Assembly (NCBI RefSeq): GCF_016595235.1
Contig: NZ_JAENHL010000007.1
Coordinates: 2,178,043-2,242,042, forward strand
Direction of reading: 5' to 3'
Length of the DNA stretch: 64,000 nucleotides
Origin: Taklimakanibacter albus
Lineage (GTDB): Bacteria > Pseudomonadota > Alphaproteobacteria > Rhizobiales > Aestuariivirgaceae
This document shows positions 8,780 through 17,468 of this stretch, in pieces; the stretch's first letter is position 1, and the number at the start of each line of letters is the position of its first letter. The notes beneath the pieces are model-generated. The model did not search any database, was not told the origin of the DNA, and was given only the letters and a program-made list of their open reading frames with translations. The position numbers and the translations under genes were made by a program.

Positions 8780-9466
8780 TCAAGAAACCTTTGCCGGGTT
8801 TGGCCCAATGCGCTGGCCATGGCTGACGCGCTCGGGCGCCTTGTGCACCATGGTATAGGCATAGTCGACGCCCATGCCATAGGCGCCGGAATGCTCCTTC
8901 ACGATCGCCATCACCGCATCATAGGTGTCGCGGCGCGCCCAATCGCGCTGCCATTCCAGCAGCACCTGCTGCCAGGTCACCGGCACGACGCCGGCTTGGA
9001 CCATGCGGTCCATGGCATATTTGTGAGCATCGACAGAGGTGCCGCCCGACGCATCGGCGACCATGTAGATCTCGTAGTCACCCTCGAGCATCGCGCACAG
9101 CGCGAAGGTCGTATTGCAGACCTCGGTCCACAGACCGGCGACGACGACCTTCTTGCGCCCATTCGCGGCCAGCGCGTCACGGACATTCTGGTCGTCCCAG
9201 GAATTCATCGAGGTGCGCTCGAGAATCTTGTTCTCGGGAAATACCGCCAGCAGCTCAGGGTAAGTATGGCCCGAGAAGCTTTCCGTCTCGACCGTGGTGA
9301 TCGTCGTCGGGACCTTGAACGCCTTCGCGGCCTTCGCCAGGCCCACGACGTTGTTCTTCAAAACCTGCCGGTCTATCGACTGCACGCCGAACGCCATCTG
9401 CGGCTGCTGGTCGATGATGATGAGCTGGCTGTTCTTGGGTGTGAGGACTTCCAGATATTTGGACAT
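8780..9466 (-). CDS. YcaC-like cysteine hydrolase, isochorismatase superfamily
   Basis: A 228-residue isochorismatase-like hydrolase. D19 (IIIDQQPQM) and the nucleophile C117 (AGLWTEVCNTT) are at catalytic positions; the residue aligned with the usual triad lysine appears to be R84, as in YcaC-type members. The C-terminal extension (LLEWQRDWAR, GVDYAYTMV) matches the longer YcaC-like subgroup often found beside DoxX or dioxygenase genes. The ATG at 9466 follows TGGAGAAAG. It lies 62 bases after the MFS gene in the same minus-strand cluster. The substrate is unknown; YcaC-type proteins are of unsettled function. Confidence 0.83.
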   Translation of the reverse strand: MSKYLEVLTPKNSQLIIIDQQPQMAFGVQSIDRQVLKNNVVGLAKAAKAFKVPTTITTVETESFSGHTYPELLAVFPENKILERTSMNSWDDQNVRDALAANGRKKVVVAGLWTEVCNTTFALCAMLEGDYEIYMVADASGGTSVDAHKYAMDRMVQAGVVPVTWQQVLLEWQRDWARRDTYDAVMAIVKEHSGAYGMGVDYAYTMVHKAPERVSHGQRIGPNPAKVS

Positions 9467-9527
9467 GGCTTTCTCCAGGTGACGATTCTTTGATCCAGGT
9501 GGTGGCATTATCGGCGGACGCGTCGTT

Positions 9528-11168
9528 TCAAGCTTGCATATCAGCCTCGCGGTTTGGCGATTTGCGCCGCGACGGCGGCTTGTTGAGATGAATGAAATGC
9601 CGCACGACCGGGCCATCGGGGCCAGCATGGAAACGCGCGACCTCGCTTTGCAGATCGGCATCGGCCTTCGACACACGGTGATGCTGGCGCAGATGCTCGG
9701 CCCAGGACGAAACGATGAACCACTCGACGAGTTTCTCCGGGTCGGCCGTATCCTCGGTGATGCCCCAGCCATAAGCCCCGTCGCGCCGGCGCGAGATGGA
9801 GAGCGTGTGGATCGCCTGCAGGAACGCTTCCCGTTCGGCCTGCGGAACCCGGTATTCAATCAGGATCACGACCGGACCCCGGTCGTTCTCGACGGGTGAT
9901 GCGGCAAGCGGCTCCGGCCAGTGGTTGGAGGGCGTGAGATCGGCCTCGCCCACCGGCAGCTTGACGAGATGCATGACGAGGCCCGCGACAAGGAGCGCGG
10001 CGGCGCCGATGAGCAGCGTGCCGCGGATACCCGCCGCTTCCGCGACCGCGCCCCAGCCGAGGCTGCCGGCGGTCATCGCGCCATTGAAGACGGTCAGATA
10101 GACGGCAAGCGCACGCCCGCGCACCCAGTTCGGCAGGATCGCCTGCGCGACGCCGTTGAGGGTCGTGAGCGCGATGATCCAGGCCATGCCGAGCAGGAGA
10201 AGGATCGCCACCGCGAGCCATTGCGGCATGCCGATGGTGAGCGCGGCCATCACCGCCGCGGTCAGAACCACCGACAAGAGCAGCAGCCTGTCGGCCGACA
10301 ATCTGGCCCGCAGGCGCGGCAGGACGATCGCGCCCAGAATGGCGCCGGCCCCGACCGCACCAAGCAGCACGCCGTAGAAGCCCGCCCCGCCGCCCAGGAG
10401 ATTGCGGGCGACGAGCGGCAGCAACGCCCAGACGGCGCTGGCGCAGGCGAAAAAGACCGCCGCGCGCAGCAGCACGACGTGCAGTTCCGGGCTGGCCTTC
10501 GCATAACGCAGACCGGCCCGGAAGGCGCCGCCGAAGCGTTCGCTCAGCGCATCGTCGGCATCAGGTGCCCGCCGCCACCAGAGCAGCGTCCCGATGACGA
10601 CGATGTAGCTCGCGACGTCGGCGCCATAGGTGACGCCCGCGCCGAAGGCGGCGAGGATCAGGCCACCCAGAGCGGGACCGATGGAGCGCGCGATGTTGAT
10701 GCCCAGCGAGTTCAACGCGACGGCGCTCTTGAGATCGCTCTTGGCGACGAGCTCGGGCACGATCGCCTGCCAGGTCGGCGCCATGAGTGCCGCACCCACG
10801 CCGCCGAGAAAGGTCAGCGCCACCAGGGAGCTGACGCTCTGAAGGCCGCTCAGCGACAGCGCCATCAGCGACAGGCTGACCAGTCCGAGCATGACCTGAA
10901 TGGCGATCAGGAACTTCCGGCGATCCAGGATGTCGGACAAAACGCCGGCGGGTATCGCCAGCAGGAAAATTGGCAGCGTCGCCGCGGCCTGCACCAGCGC
11001 CACGGCCGCCGGCGCGCCCGAGAGATCGGTGACGAGCCAGGCGCTGGCGACATCACGCATGAAGCTGCCGATATTGCCGACGATGGTCGCCAGCCAGAGA
11101 ACGGCGAAGACCTTTTGACGGAGCGGCGCAAAGCCGGAAGCCGCGGGCTGTGGAGAGGTCGGGCTCAC
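9528..11168 (-). CDS. MFS transporter fused to a C-terminal antibiotic-biosynthesis-monooxygenase-like domain
   Basis: A 546-residue protein. Residues about 15-400 hold roughly 12 membrane segments of the MFS_3 (EntS-like exporter) type, with the loop-2 motif GVLSDILDRRK. Residues about 430-520 form a soluble ferredoxin-like module (VVILIEYRVPQAEREAFLQA, WFIVSSWAEHLRQHHRVS) resembling the ABM dimeric alpha-beta barrel. The GTG start at 11168 overlaps the DoxX stop (GTGA), indicating translational coupling. The fusion suggests an inner-membrane exporter with a cytoplasmic small-molecule-binding or oxygenase module. The exported compound is unknown; the neighbours suggest a quinone-like or aromatic one. 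Confidence 0.85.
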   Translation of the reverse strand: MSPTSPQPAASGFAPLRQKVFAVLWLATIVGNIGSFMRDVASAWLVTDLSGAPAAVALVQAAATLPIFLLAIPAGVLSDILDRRKFLIAIQVMLGLVSLSLMALSLSGLQSVSSLVALTFLGGVGAALMAPTWQAIVPELVAKSDLKSAVALNSLGINIARSIGPALGGLILAAFGAGVTYGADVASYIVVIGTLLWWRRAPDADDALSERFGGAFRAGLRYAKASPELHVVLLRAAVFFACASAVWALLPLVARNLLGGGAGFYGVLLGAVGAGAILGAIVLPRLRARLSADRLLLLSVVLTAAVMAALTIGMPQWLAVAILLLLGMAWIIALTTLNGVAQAILPNWVRGRALAVYLTVFNGAMTAGSLGWGAVAEAAGIRGTLLIGAAALLVAGLVMHLVKLPVGEADLTPSNHWPEPLAASPVENDRGPVVILIEYRVPQAEREAFLQAIHTLSISRRRDGAYGWGITEDTADPEKLVEWFIVSSWAEHLRQHHRVSKADADLQSEVARFHAGPDGPVVRHFIHLNKPPSRRKSPNREADMQA

Positions 11169-11593
11169 TTCTGTGCTCCTCGGGACTTTGCGTGATCGTC
11201 GAGCGCGACCAGCAGGAAAGCACCGATCAGGCCGAGATGCTCGAAAAACGAGTTGGTCGCCATCGAACGCTCATGTCCGGCGGGCATTTCCCAGAAACGC
11301 AGGGCGATGAAGGTCGCCATCAGCGTAAAGCCAGCCAGGCCGAGCGCCGCGAGCCAGCGCCAGCGGCCGATCAGGATCAGTGCGCTCGCCGTGAGTTCGA
11401 AGATGATGACCAGGACGGCGAAGAGAGACGCCGGCGCGAGTCCGAAGTGGGTCATCTCGGCGATGGCCCCGTCGAAATCGAGGATCTTGGTCACCGGCCC
11501 CTGGATATAGGCGGCACAGAGCAGCAGCAGCGCGAGCCAGCGCAAGGCCGGAACACGCTGCGCCATCGCGGCCGCAAAATCCGCTATCGCCAT
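11165..11593 (-). CDS. DoxX-family membrane protein
   Basis: A 142-residue integral membrane protein with about four membrane helices (WLALLLLCAAYIQGP, ASLFAVLVIIFELTASALIL, WLAALGLAGFTLMATFIAL, EHLGLIGAFLLVAL), matching the DoxX/SURF4-like family. Some relatives take part in thiosulfate oxidation or in redox and thiol stress complexes at the inner membrane. It sits 36 bases after the amidohydrolase gene and overlaps the MFS gene by four bases, so the three are one transcription unit. The function is not known beyond the family. Confidence 0.82.
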   Translation of the reverse strand: MAIADFAAAMAQRVPALRWLALLLLCAAYIQGPVTKILDFDGAIAEMTHFGLAPASLFAVLVIIFELTASALILIGRWRWLAALGLAGFTLMATFIALRFWEMPAGHERSMATNSFFEHLGLIGAFLLVALDDHAKSRGAQK

Positions 11594-11629
11594 CGCAACC
11601 TCCTGTTCCTCATCATCGCGCGCGCCATC

Positions 11630-13606
11630 TCATACCGCCCAGCAGGCGCAGCCAAGCGCCCCCCAGAAACTGCGCAGATCCGAGACCGGCAGGCTGCTCG
11701 ACCAGGCGCCGGCATGGTCATGGCCATGGACGCCGCAGGCGCTGGCACATCCGCAATTGGTCATGGCGGTGCGGCGCAGCGAATTCTTGCCGGCGCCGTC
11801 CGGCTCACCCCAGGCGGCATAACCTTTGAACGTTCTGACCGGCGACCAGTCGGGCATGGCGGGCGGCGGCGCGCTCTCATCGAGGCGCGCGAAGTCTCCC
11901 GCGCCATAGACGACCTTGCCGCCGACCACCGTTAGCTCTGCGGTGATATGCGAGATCTCATCTTCCGGGCAGGAGAAGAAATCGCGATCCGGCACGATCA
12001 GGTCGGCGAGCTGGCCGACGGCAATCTGACCTTTCTTGCCTTCCTCGTTGGAGAACCAGGTGACCTTCTCGGTCCACATCCTGAGCGCGGTCTCGCGGTC
12101 GAGGCAATTGCGTTGCGGGGTGAGGCGCAAGCCCCCGACGGTGCGCCCGGTGACGAGCCAGGAGAGCGAAACCCATGGATTATAGGAGGCGACGCGAGTG
12201 GCATCGGTGCCGGCGGACGTTTTCACGCCTTTGTCCAGCAAACGTTTCACCGGCGGCGTCGCCTCGGCGGCGCCGAGGCCGTAACGCTCGACGAAATACT
12301 CGCCCTGATAGGCCATGCGATGCTGCACCGCGACGCCGCCGCCAAGCGCGGCGATGCGGTCGATCGAGCGTTCGGAGATCGTTTCGGCATGATCGAAGAA
12401 CCAGTTGAGGCCTTGCAACGGGATGTCCTGGTCGACCTTCTCGAAGACGTCGAGGGCGCGCGAGATCGTATCGTCATAAGTCGCATGCATCCGCCACGGC
12501 CAGCGGTTCTCGGCAAGTATACGCACCACCGCCTCGAGGTCGCCTTCCATCTCAGGCGGCATGTCGGGACGCGGCTCACGGAAATCCTCGAAATCGGCGG
12601 CCGAGAAGACCAGCATCTCGCCCGCCCCATTGTGGCGGAAATAGTCGTCACCCTGCTTGTATTTCGAGGTCCTGGTCCAGTTGAGGAAGTCGTCCTTTTC
12701 CTGCTTCGGCTTCTGCGTAAAGAGATTGTAGGCGAGACGGATGGTGAGGAGCTTCTCGTCGGCGAGCTTCTGGATGACGGCATAGTCGTCCGGGTAGTTC
12801 TGAAATCCGCCGCCGGCATCGATGGCGCCGGTCACGCCGAGCCGGTTGAGCTCGCGCATGAAATGACGCGTCGAATTGACTTGATATTCGAAAGGCAGCT
12901 TCGGACCCTTGGCGAGGGTGGAATAAAGAATGCCGGCATTGGGCTTGGCGATGAGCATGCCGGTCGGATTGCCATTCGCATCGCGGGTGATCTCGCCGCC
13001 GGGCGGATTGGGTGTGTCTTTGGTATAGCCCACGGCTCTGAGCGCAGCCGCATTGAGCAGCGCGCGGTCATAGAGATGCAGAAGGAAGACGGGCGTATCG
13101 GGAGCGACGGCATTGATCTCCTCGATCGTCGGCAGCCGTTTCTCGGCGAATTGATGCTCGGTGAAGCCGCCGACCACGCGCACCCATTGCGGCGGCGGCG
13201 TCACCGCGACCTGGCGCTTCAGCATGCTCATCGCATCCGCCAGCGAGCGCACCCCGTCCCAGCGCAGCTCCATGTTGAAGTTCAAGCCGCCGCGGATGAT
13301 GTGGAGATGATTGTCGAACAGCCCGGGGAGAGCCCGGCGCCCCTTGAGATCGATGATCTTCGTCTCCGGGCCGGCATGGGCCATGACCTCCGCCTCGCCG
13401 CCGACCGCGAGGAACACGCCATCCTTGATCGCGGCCGCGCTCGCCGTCGGCTTCGTTCGGTCGAGCGTGGTGATGAGGCCGCTATGGAGGATGACATCTG
13501 CCGTCATGGGCTTTTCTCCGGATTGCTGGGATTGGTCTTGCGCGAAGGCGGCCAGGGCGAAACCGGGCAAAACAAGGCCGCCAAGAACGGTACGACGTGT
13601 CGACAT
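11630..13606 (-). CDS. Exported metal-dependent amidohydrolase, YtcJ-like
   Basis: A 658-residue amidohydrolase of the YtcJ-like (composite-domain) family. The N-terminus MSTRRTVLGG is a twin-arginine signal followed by a hydrophobic stretch to about residue 23, so export is likely. The beta-sandwich lead-in is ADVILHSGLITTLD, and metal ligands H100 and H102 lie in FDNHLHIIRGG; later barrel motifs are HATYDDT, FDHAET and GTDATR. The C-terminal tail carries a Cys/His-rich motif (NCGCASACGVHGHDH) of possible metal-binding use. The ATG at 13606 shares its A with the TGA of the upstream XapX gene and is preceded by AAGGAG, so it is preferred over a GTG one codon earlier. The substrate is unknown. 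Confidence 0.85.
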   Translation of the reverse strand: MSTRRTVLGGLVLPGFALAAFAQDQSQQSGEKPMTADVILHSGLITTLDRTKPTASAAAIKDGVFLAVGGEAEVMAHAGPETKIIDLKGRRALPGLFDNHLHIIRGGLNFNMELRWDGVRSLADAMSMLKRQVAVTPPPQWVRVVGGFTEHQFAEKRLPTIEEINAVAPDTPVFLLHLYDRALLNAAALRAVGYTKDTPNPPGGEITRDANGNPTGMLIAKPNAGILYSTLAKGPKLPFEYQVNSTRHFMRELNRLGVTGAIDAGGGFQNYPDDYAVIQKLADEKLLTIRLAYNLFTQKPKQEKDDFLNWTRTSKYKQGDDYFRHNGAGEMLVFSAADFEDFREPRPDMPPEMEGDLEAVVRILAENRWPWRMHATYDDTISRALDVFEKVDQDIPLQGLNWFFDHAETISERSIDRIAALGGGVAVQHRMAYQGEYFVERYGLGAAEATPPVKRLLDKGVKTSAGTDATRVASYNPWVSLSWLVTGRTVGGLRLTPQRNCLDRETALRMWTEKVTWFSNEEGKKGQIAVGQLADLIVPDRDFFSCPEDEISHITAELTVVGGKVVYGAGDFARLDESAPPPAMPDWSPVRTFKGYAAWGEPDGAGKNSLRRTAMTNCGCASACGVHGHDHAGAWSSSLPVSDLRSFWGALGCACWAV

Positions 13607-13881
13607 CACGCTTTCTCCTTGTCTGACGTCTCGTCCACTGCCGGCTTGGCGCCGCGCGGCAGATGGCCGAAGACATGCGGCTTGACCTGATGATGCCAGG
13701 ACTGGAGCACGGGCTCCTTGGACAGAAGATTTCGGACAAGCGGCGGCAGTTGCTCGCCGATCAGCATCCCCAGAAGACCGAGGAGCGCCACGACCGGCGG
13801 CGCCGGCGAGCGGACACTGATGAGGCTATAGATGACGCCGACGAGAAGGCCCGCGCCCAGGGATATCAGATAGACCTTCAT
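13606..13881 (-). CDS. XapX domain small membrane protein
   Basis: A 91-residue protein with two predicted membrane segments (VYLISLGAGLLVGVIYSLISV and PPVVALLGLLGMLIGEQL), matching the XapX domain. The charged C-terminus (KPHVFGHLPRG, ETSDKEKA) would be cytoplasmic. The start at 13881 has AGGAG 12 to 8 bases upstream. It is the first gene of the minus-strand cluster, coupled to the amidohydrolase through TGATG. XapX-domain proteins have no established function; they often sit beside YtcJ-like amidohydrolases, as here. Confidence 0.78.
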   Translation of the reverse strand: MKVYLISLGAGLLVGVIYSLISVRSPAPPVVALLGLLGMLIGEQLPPLVRNLLSKEPVLQSWHHQVKPHVFGHLPRGAKPAVDETSDKEKA

Positions 13882-14033
13882 GCATGTGCTCCTACCACGA
13901 AAAGGAGGCCGCTCGGACATTCCATGCCAGACGACCATAGCGCGGCAGGGTGCGGAACGGGAGCCGATAAGTCTTGTCGGATTGGCAGGTCATTTGCCTG
14001 ATTTTGCGCGCCCGCGCCGGCGCGGCACCGCTT

Positions 14034-15092
14034 CTATGCCGGCGGCAGTCCCCGCCAGGCGCGCTCCAGCAGAGCTTGGACCCGCTTCAGTTCCACCGGC
14101 GCCGGATTCCAATAGGGCTGCGCAACGACGAGTTCGGCGGCGCGATCGAGATCGGCCTCGCGCATGCCCAGATCCTTGAGCGCCAGAGGGGCATCGAGTC
14201 GCTTGGCCAGATGGTGAAGAGCGGCCGGTGCGTCGTTCGCTCCAAGGGCGCGCGCGGCCTTCGCCATGGCGGACGCCGCGGCGGCGCGGTTATAGGCGGC
14301 CGCGTGCGGCAGGATGACGGCATGTGTCTCGGCATGCGGCAGACTGAAGGTGCCGCCCAATGTGTGGCAGATCTTGTGATGCAGCGCCATGCCGACGGCG
14401 CCCAGCACCGCGCCGCACAGCCATGCGCCATATAACGCATCGGCACGCGCCGCGAGATCGCGCGGGTCGGCATGGATGAGAGGCAGCGCCGCGGCGAGCG
14501 CCCTGATCCCCTCCTCCGCCATCAGCGACACGATCGGATTGGCGTCTTGCGCATAGAGCCCCTCGACCGCATGGGCGATGGCATTCATGCCGCTGACGAC
14601 CGAAAGCGGCACGGGCAGCGAGATGGTCAGATTAGGATCATAGATCACCGTGCGGGGCAGGACTTTCGCGTCGCGTCCCGTCTTCTTCACGCCGTTCTCG
14701 GTCATGCCCCAGATCGGCGTCATCTCCGAGCCGGCATAGGTCGTCGGCACTGCGATGATCGGCAGATCATAGACAAGCGCGATCGCCTTGCCGAGACCGA
14801 TAGTCGATCCGCCGCCGAGCGCCACGCAGCCTTGGGCGCCTCGCCGCACCGCCTCCGTGCGCGCCGCCTGCGCCGCTTCCACGGGAACATGCATCACCAC
14901 CTGGTCATAGACGCCGGCGGAGCGCTCGCCGAGCGCCGCGGCCACCGCTTCGCTCAATTTGCGATGATGCGGCGTCGACAGCAGCATGACCTTGGCGAGA
15001 CCAAGCCGCTCGATCTCTCCAGCGAGTTGATCGAGGGCGCCCACGCCGAAGATGACGCGGCTCGGAAGCGCTTCGTAGATGAAACTCCGCAT
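14034..15092 (-). CDS. Maleylacetate reductase (iron-containing alcohol dehydrogenase family)
   Basis: A 352-residue enzyme of the group III Fe-dependent alcohol dehydrogenase fold. The N-terminal Rossmann-like half carries CVALGGGSTIGLGKAIAL and PTTYAGSEMTPIWGMT, typical of maleylacetate reductases; the C-terminal half has metal-site histidines (MALHHKICHTLGG, LPHAETHAVILPH). It would reduce maleylacetate to 3-oxoadipate with NAD(P)H in hydroxyquinol or chloroaromatic degradation. GGGAGG precedes the ATG. The gene follows the thiolase by 22 bases, so together they cover late steps of the beta-ketoadipate route. No hydroxyquinol dioxygenase gene is visible nearby. Confidence 0.88.
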   Translation of the reverse strand: MRSFIYEALPSRVIFGVGALDQLAGEIERLGLAKVMLLSTPHHRKLSEAVAAALGERSAGVYDQVVMHVPVEAAQAARTEAVRRGAQGCVALGGGSTIGLGKAIALVYDLPIIAVPTTYAGSEMTPIWGMTENGVKKTGRDAKVLPRTVIYDPNLTISLPVPLSVVSGMNAIAHAVEGLYAQDANPIVSLMAEEGIRALAAALPLIHADPRDLAARADALYGAWLCGAVLGAVGMALHHKICHTLGGTFSLPHAETHAVILPHAAAYNRAAAASAMAKAARALGANDAPAALHHLAKRLDAPLALKDLGMREADLDRAAELVVAQPYWNPAPVELKRVQALLERAWRGLPPA

Positions 15093-15114
15093 CGTCGGCC
15101 TCCCGGCACCCTGC

Positions 15115-16320
<1,206 letters not shown>

Positions 16321-16720
16321 TGGATATTCCCTCATTCGGCCCGCTTTGGCACCACGCGGTCCTCGTCTCGACAGTGTGCCGCGGCAGGCCTGGACCGCCG
16401 GCATCTATATCACCGCATAGGCCGGAGCAAGCGCGGAGCAGAAGACGGCATTCGGCCGGTGAAACAGTCTGTCCACCGAAGAATTAGCTAGGTGATCAGC
16501 ATATTAGAGCGCATATGTGGACCACCATCGCCGTTGATCCCCTGGCACCCCGATGGCAGAGAGATAGCTGCTCCCGCCGACAGGCATGGGAGGCTACTCA
16601 TGAAAATTTCAACTCTTCTTACTCTCATCGCAAACCTATATCGCCGACCGCTCACCAAGAATTGAGCGCCCATAGCGGTGCGCGGGCGAAAATCAGCACA
16701 AACCGCGGCGAGAGGCAAAA
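16321..16720 (+). other. Intergenic region, 400 bases, between pcaF and a CxxC protein gene
   Basis: This is a divergent gap with lower GC than its surroundings. On the minus strand TTGCTC (16425-16430) and TAGATG (16402-16407) are 17 bases apart and could drive pcaF. On the plus strand a 21-codon frame with a strong ribosome site lies at 16600-16665. No repeat or RNA gene was recognised. Confidence 0.4.
16600..16665 (+). CDS. Possible 21-residue micropeptide
   Basis: An ATG at 16600 has a near-perfect GGGAGG site (16588-16593) six bases upstream and opens 21 codons (begins MKISTLLTLIANLY, ends RRPLTKN) before TGA. The peptide has a hydrophobic first half and a basic end, like a small membrane-active or leader peptide. 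It lies 55 bases before the CxxC protein gene on the same strand. No family is recognised; the case rests on the ribosome site alone. Confidence 0.35.
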   Translation: MKISTLLTLIANLYRRPLTKN

Positions 16721-17035
16721 ATGGCTTTCTACGTATCCTTCTCTTCCCGCATCAGGAAGAGTCGCATTCACTTGGGCCATTGCCTTTACTGTCGAAACGG
16801 AAGCGCCATTGATAGCGAGACCCGCAACAGCATGGGTTGGTCACCAGCTCTCCCTACTCTTTTTGAAGCCGAGGCTTATGCGGCCCGAATGCTGCCGAAA
16901 TTCAACAACACGCAAAGATGTGACCACTGCCTGGGCAACGCCTCCCCTTACCAGCCGAATTGGCTGGCTCGCTTGGGACGTTCGATTGCCGGCCTCCGGC
17001 GGAAGTTGGGGGCTAAAGCGATACGACAGGAATAA
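16721..17035 (+). CDS. Hypothetical small protein with two CxxC knuckles
   Basis: A 104-residue protein beginning MAFYVSFSSR with an AGAGG site nine bases before the ATG. It has RIHLGHCLYCRNG (C21 and C24 by count) and QRCDHCLG (about 66-70), giving a putative four-cysteine metal site, a conserved-looking mid segment (MGWSPALPTLFEAEAYAARM) and a basic C-terminal tail (LGRSIAGLRRKLGAK). It resembles small alphaproteobacterial proteins with a beta-strand start, His-x3-Cys-x2-Cys, and a terminal Cys-x2-Cys, for which I know no function. The overlapping frame 16515-17078 looks non-coding by comparison. Confidence 0.55.
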   Translation: MAFYVSFSSRIRKSRIHLGHCLYCRNGSAIDSETRNSMGWSPALPTLFEAEAYAARMLPKFNNTQRCDHCLGNASPYQPNWLARLGRSIAGLRRKLGAKAIRQE

Positions 17036-17056
17036 TGATCGCTCCGGGCGCGCCTC

Positions 17057-17305
17057 ATGCAGGATCCACATTTGCTAGTTTTTCCGGGAAGAAAAGGGGG
17101 GTCGAATTTGGGCCGATCCGCATCGGCATTGGCCGAAAGTGACGAACCTCTCCCTGCCTCCATGCCGATCGTGCTGGAGCTTCTCGATGCCTGGCGTGGA
17201 CGCCAACCCGGCCATCCGTCAAGGAATGAAGCGATCGAAACGCTTATCACACGAGGGTGGCCGCCAGAAACGAGAGCTTGGATCGTTGAGACTGAGCTCT
17301 CCTGA
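17057..17305 (+). CDS. Hypothetical small protein
   Basis: An 82-codon frame following the CxxC protein gene by 21 bases. Its second half (LELLDAWRGRQPGHPSRNEAIETLI) resembles a ribbon-helix-helix style recognition segment, where PSRNEAI would be the second helix start, but no complete domain is clear. No good ribosome site precedes the first ATG; an internal ATG at 17161 would give 47 residues. I do not recognise the gene, and coding status is uncertain. Confidence 0.3.
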   Translation: MQDPHLLVFPGRKGGSNLGRSASALAESDEPLPASMPIVLELLDAWRGRQPGHPSRNEAIETLITRGWPPETRAWIVETELS

Positions 17306-17468
17306 TCATCGGTGAGAATGAACTGGTCTCGCAGATACTGATCTTCGCCTCAGCCGGTGATTTACCGCATTCACTCTGGGACCAACGGCATCCTGCACAC
17401 CGCGAGCAAGGATGATAAGGTGCGTGCGAGGCAAGACTCGCCCGCTATGGGCAATCGCGGATGAAGGC

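Noticed and set aside
11948-13690. A 580-codon plus-strand open frame
   Set aside because: Antisense of the YtcJ-like amidohydrolase; sequence is Arg/Asp-rich and has no family features, a typical GC-rich shadow.
16515-17078. A 187-codon frame overlapping the CxxC protein
   Set aside because: Its composition looks random, whereas the overlapping frame has paired CxxC motifs and a ribosome site.
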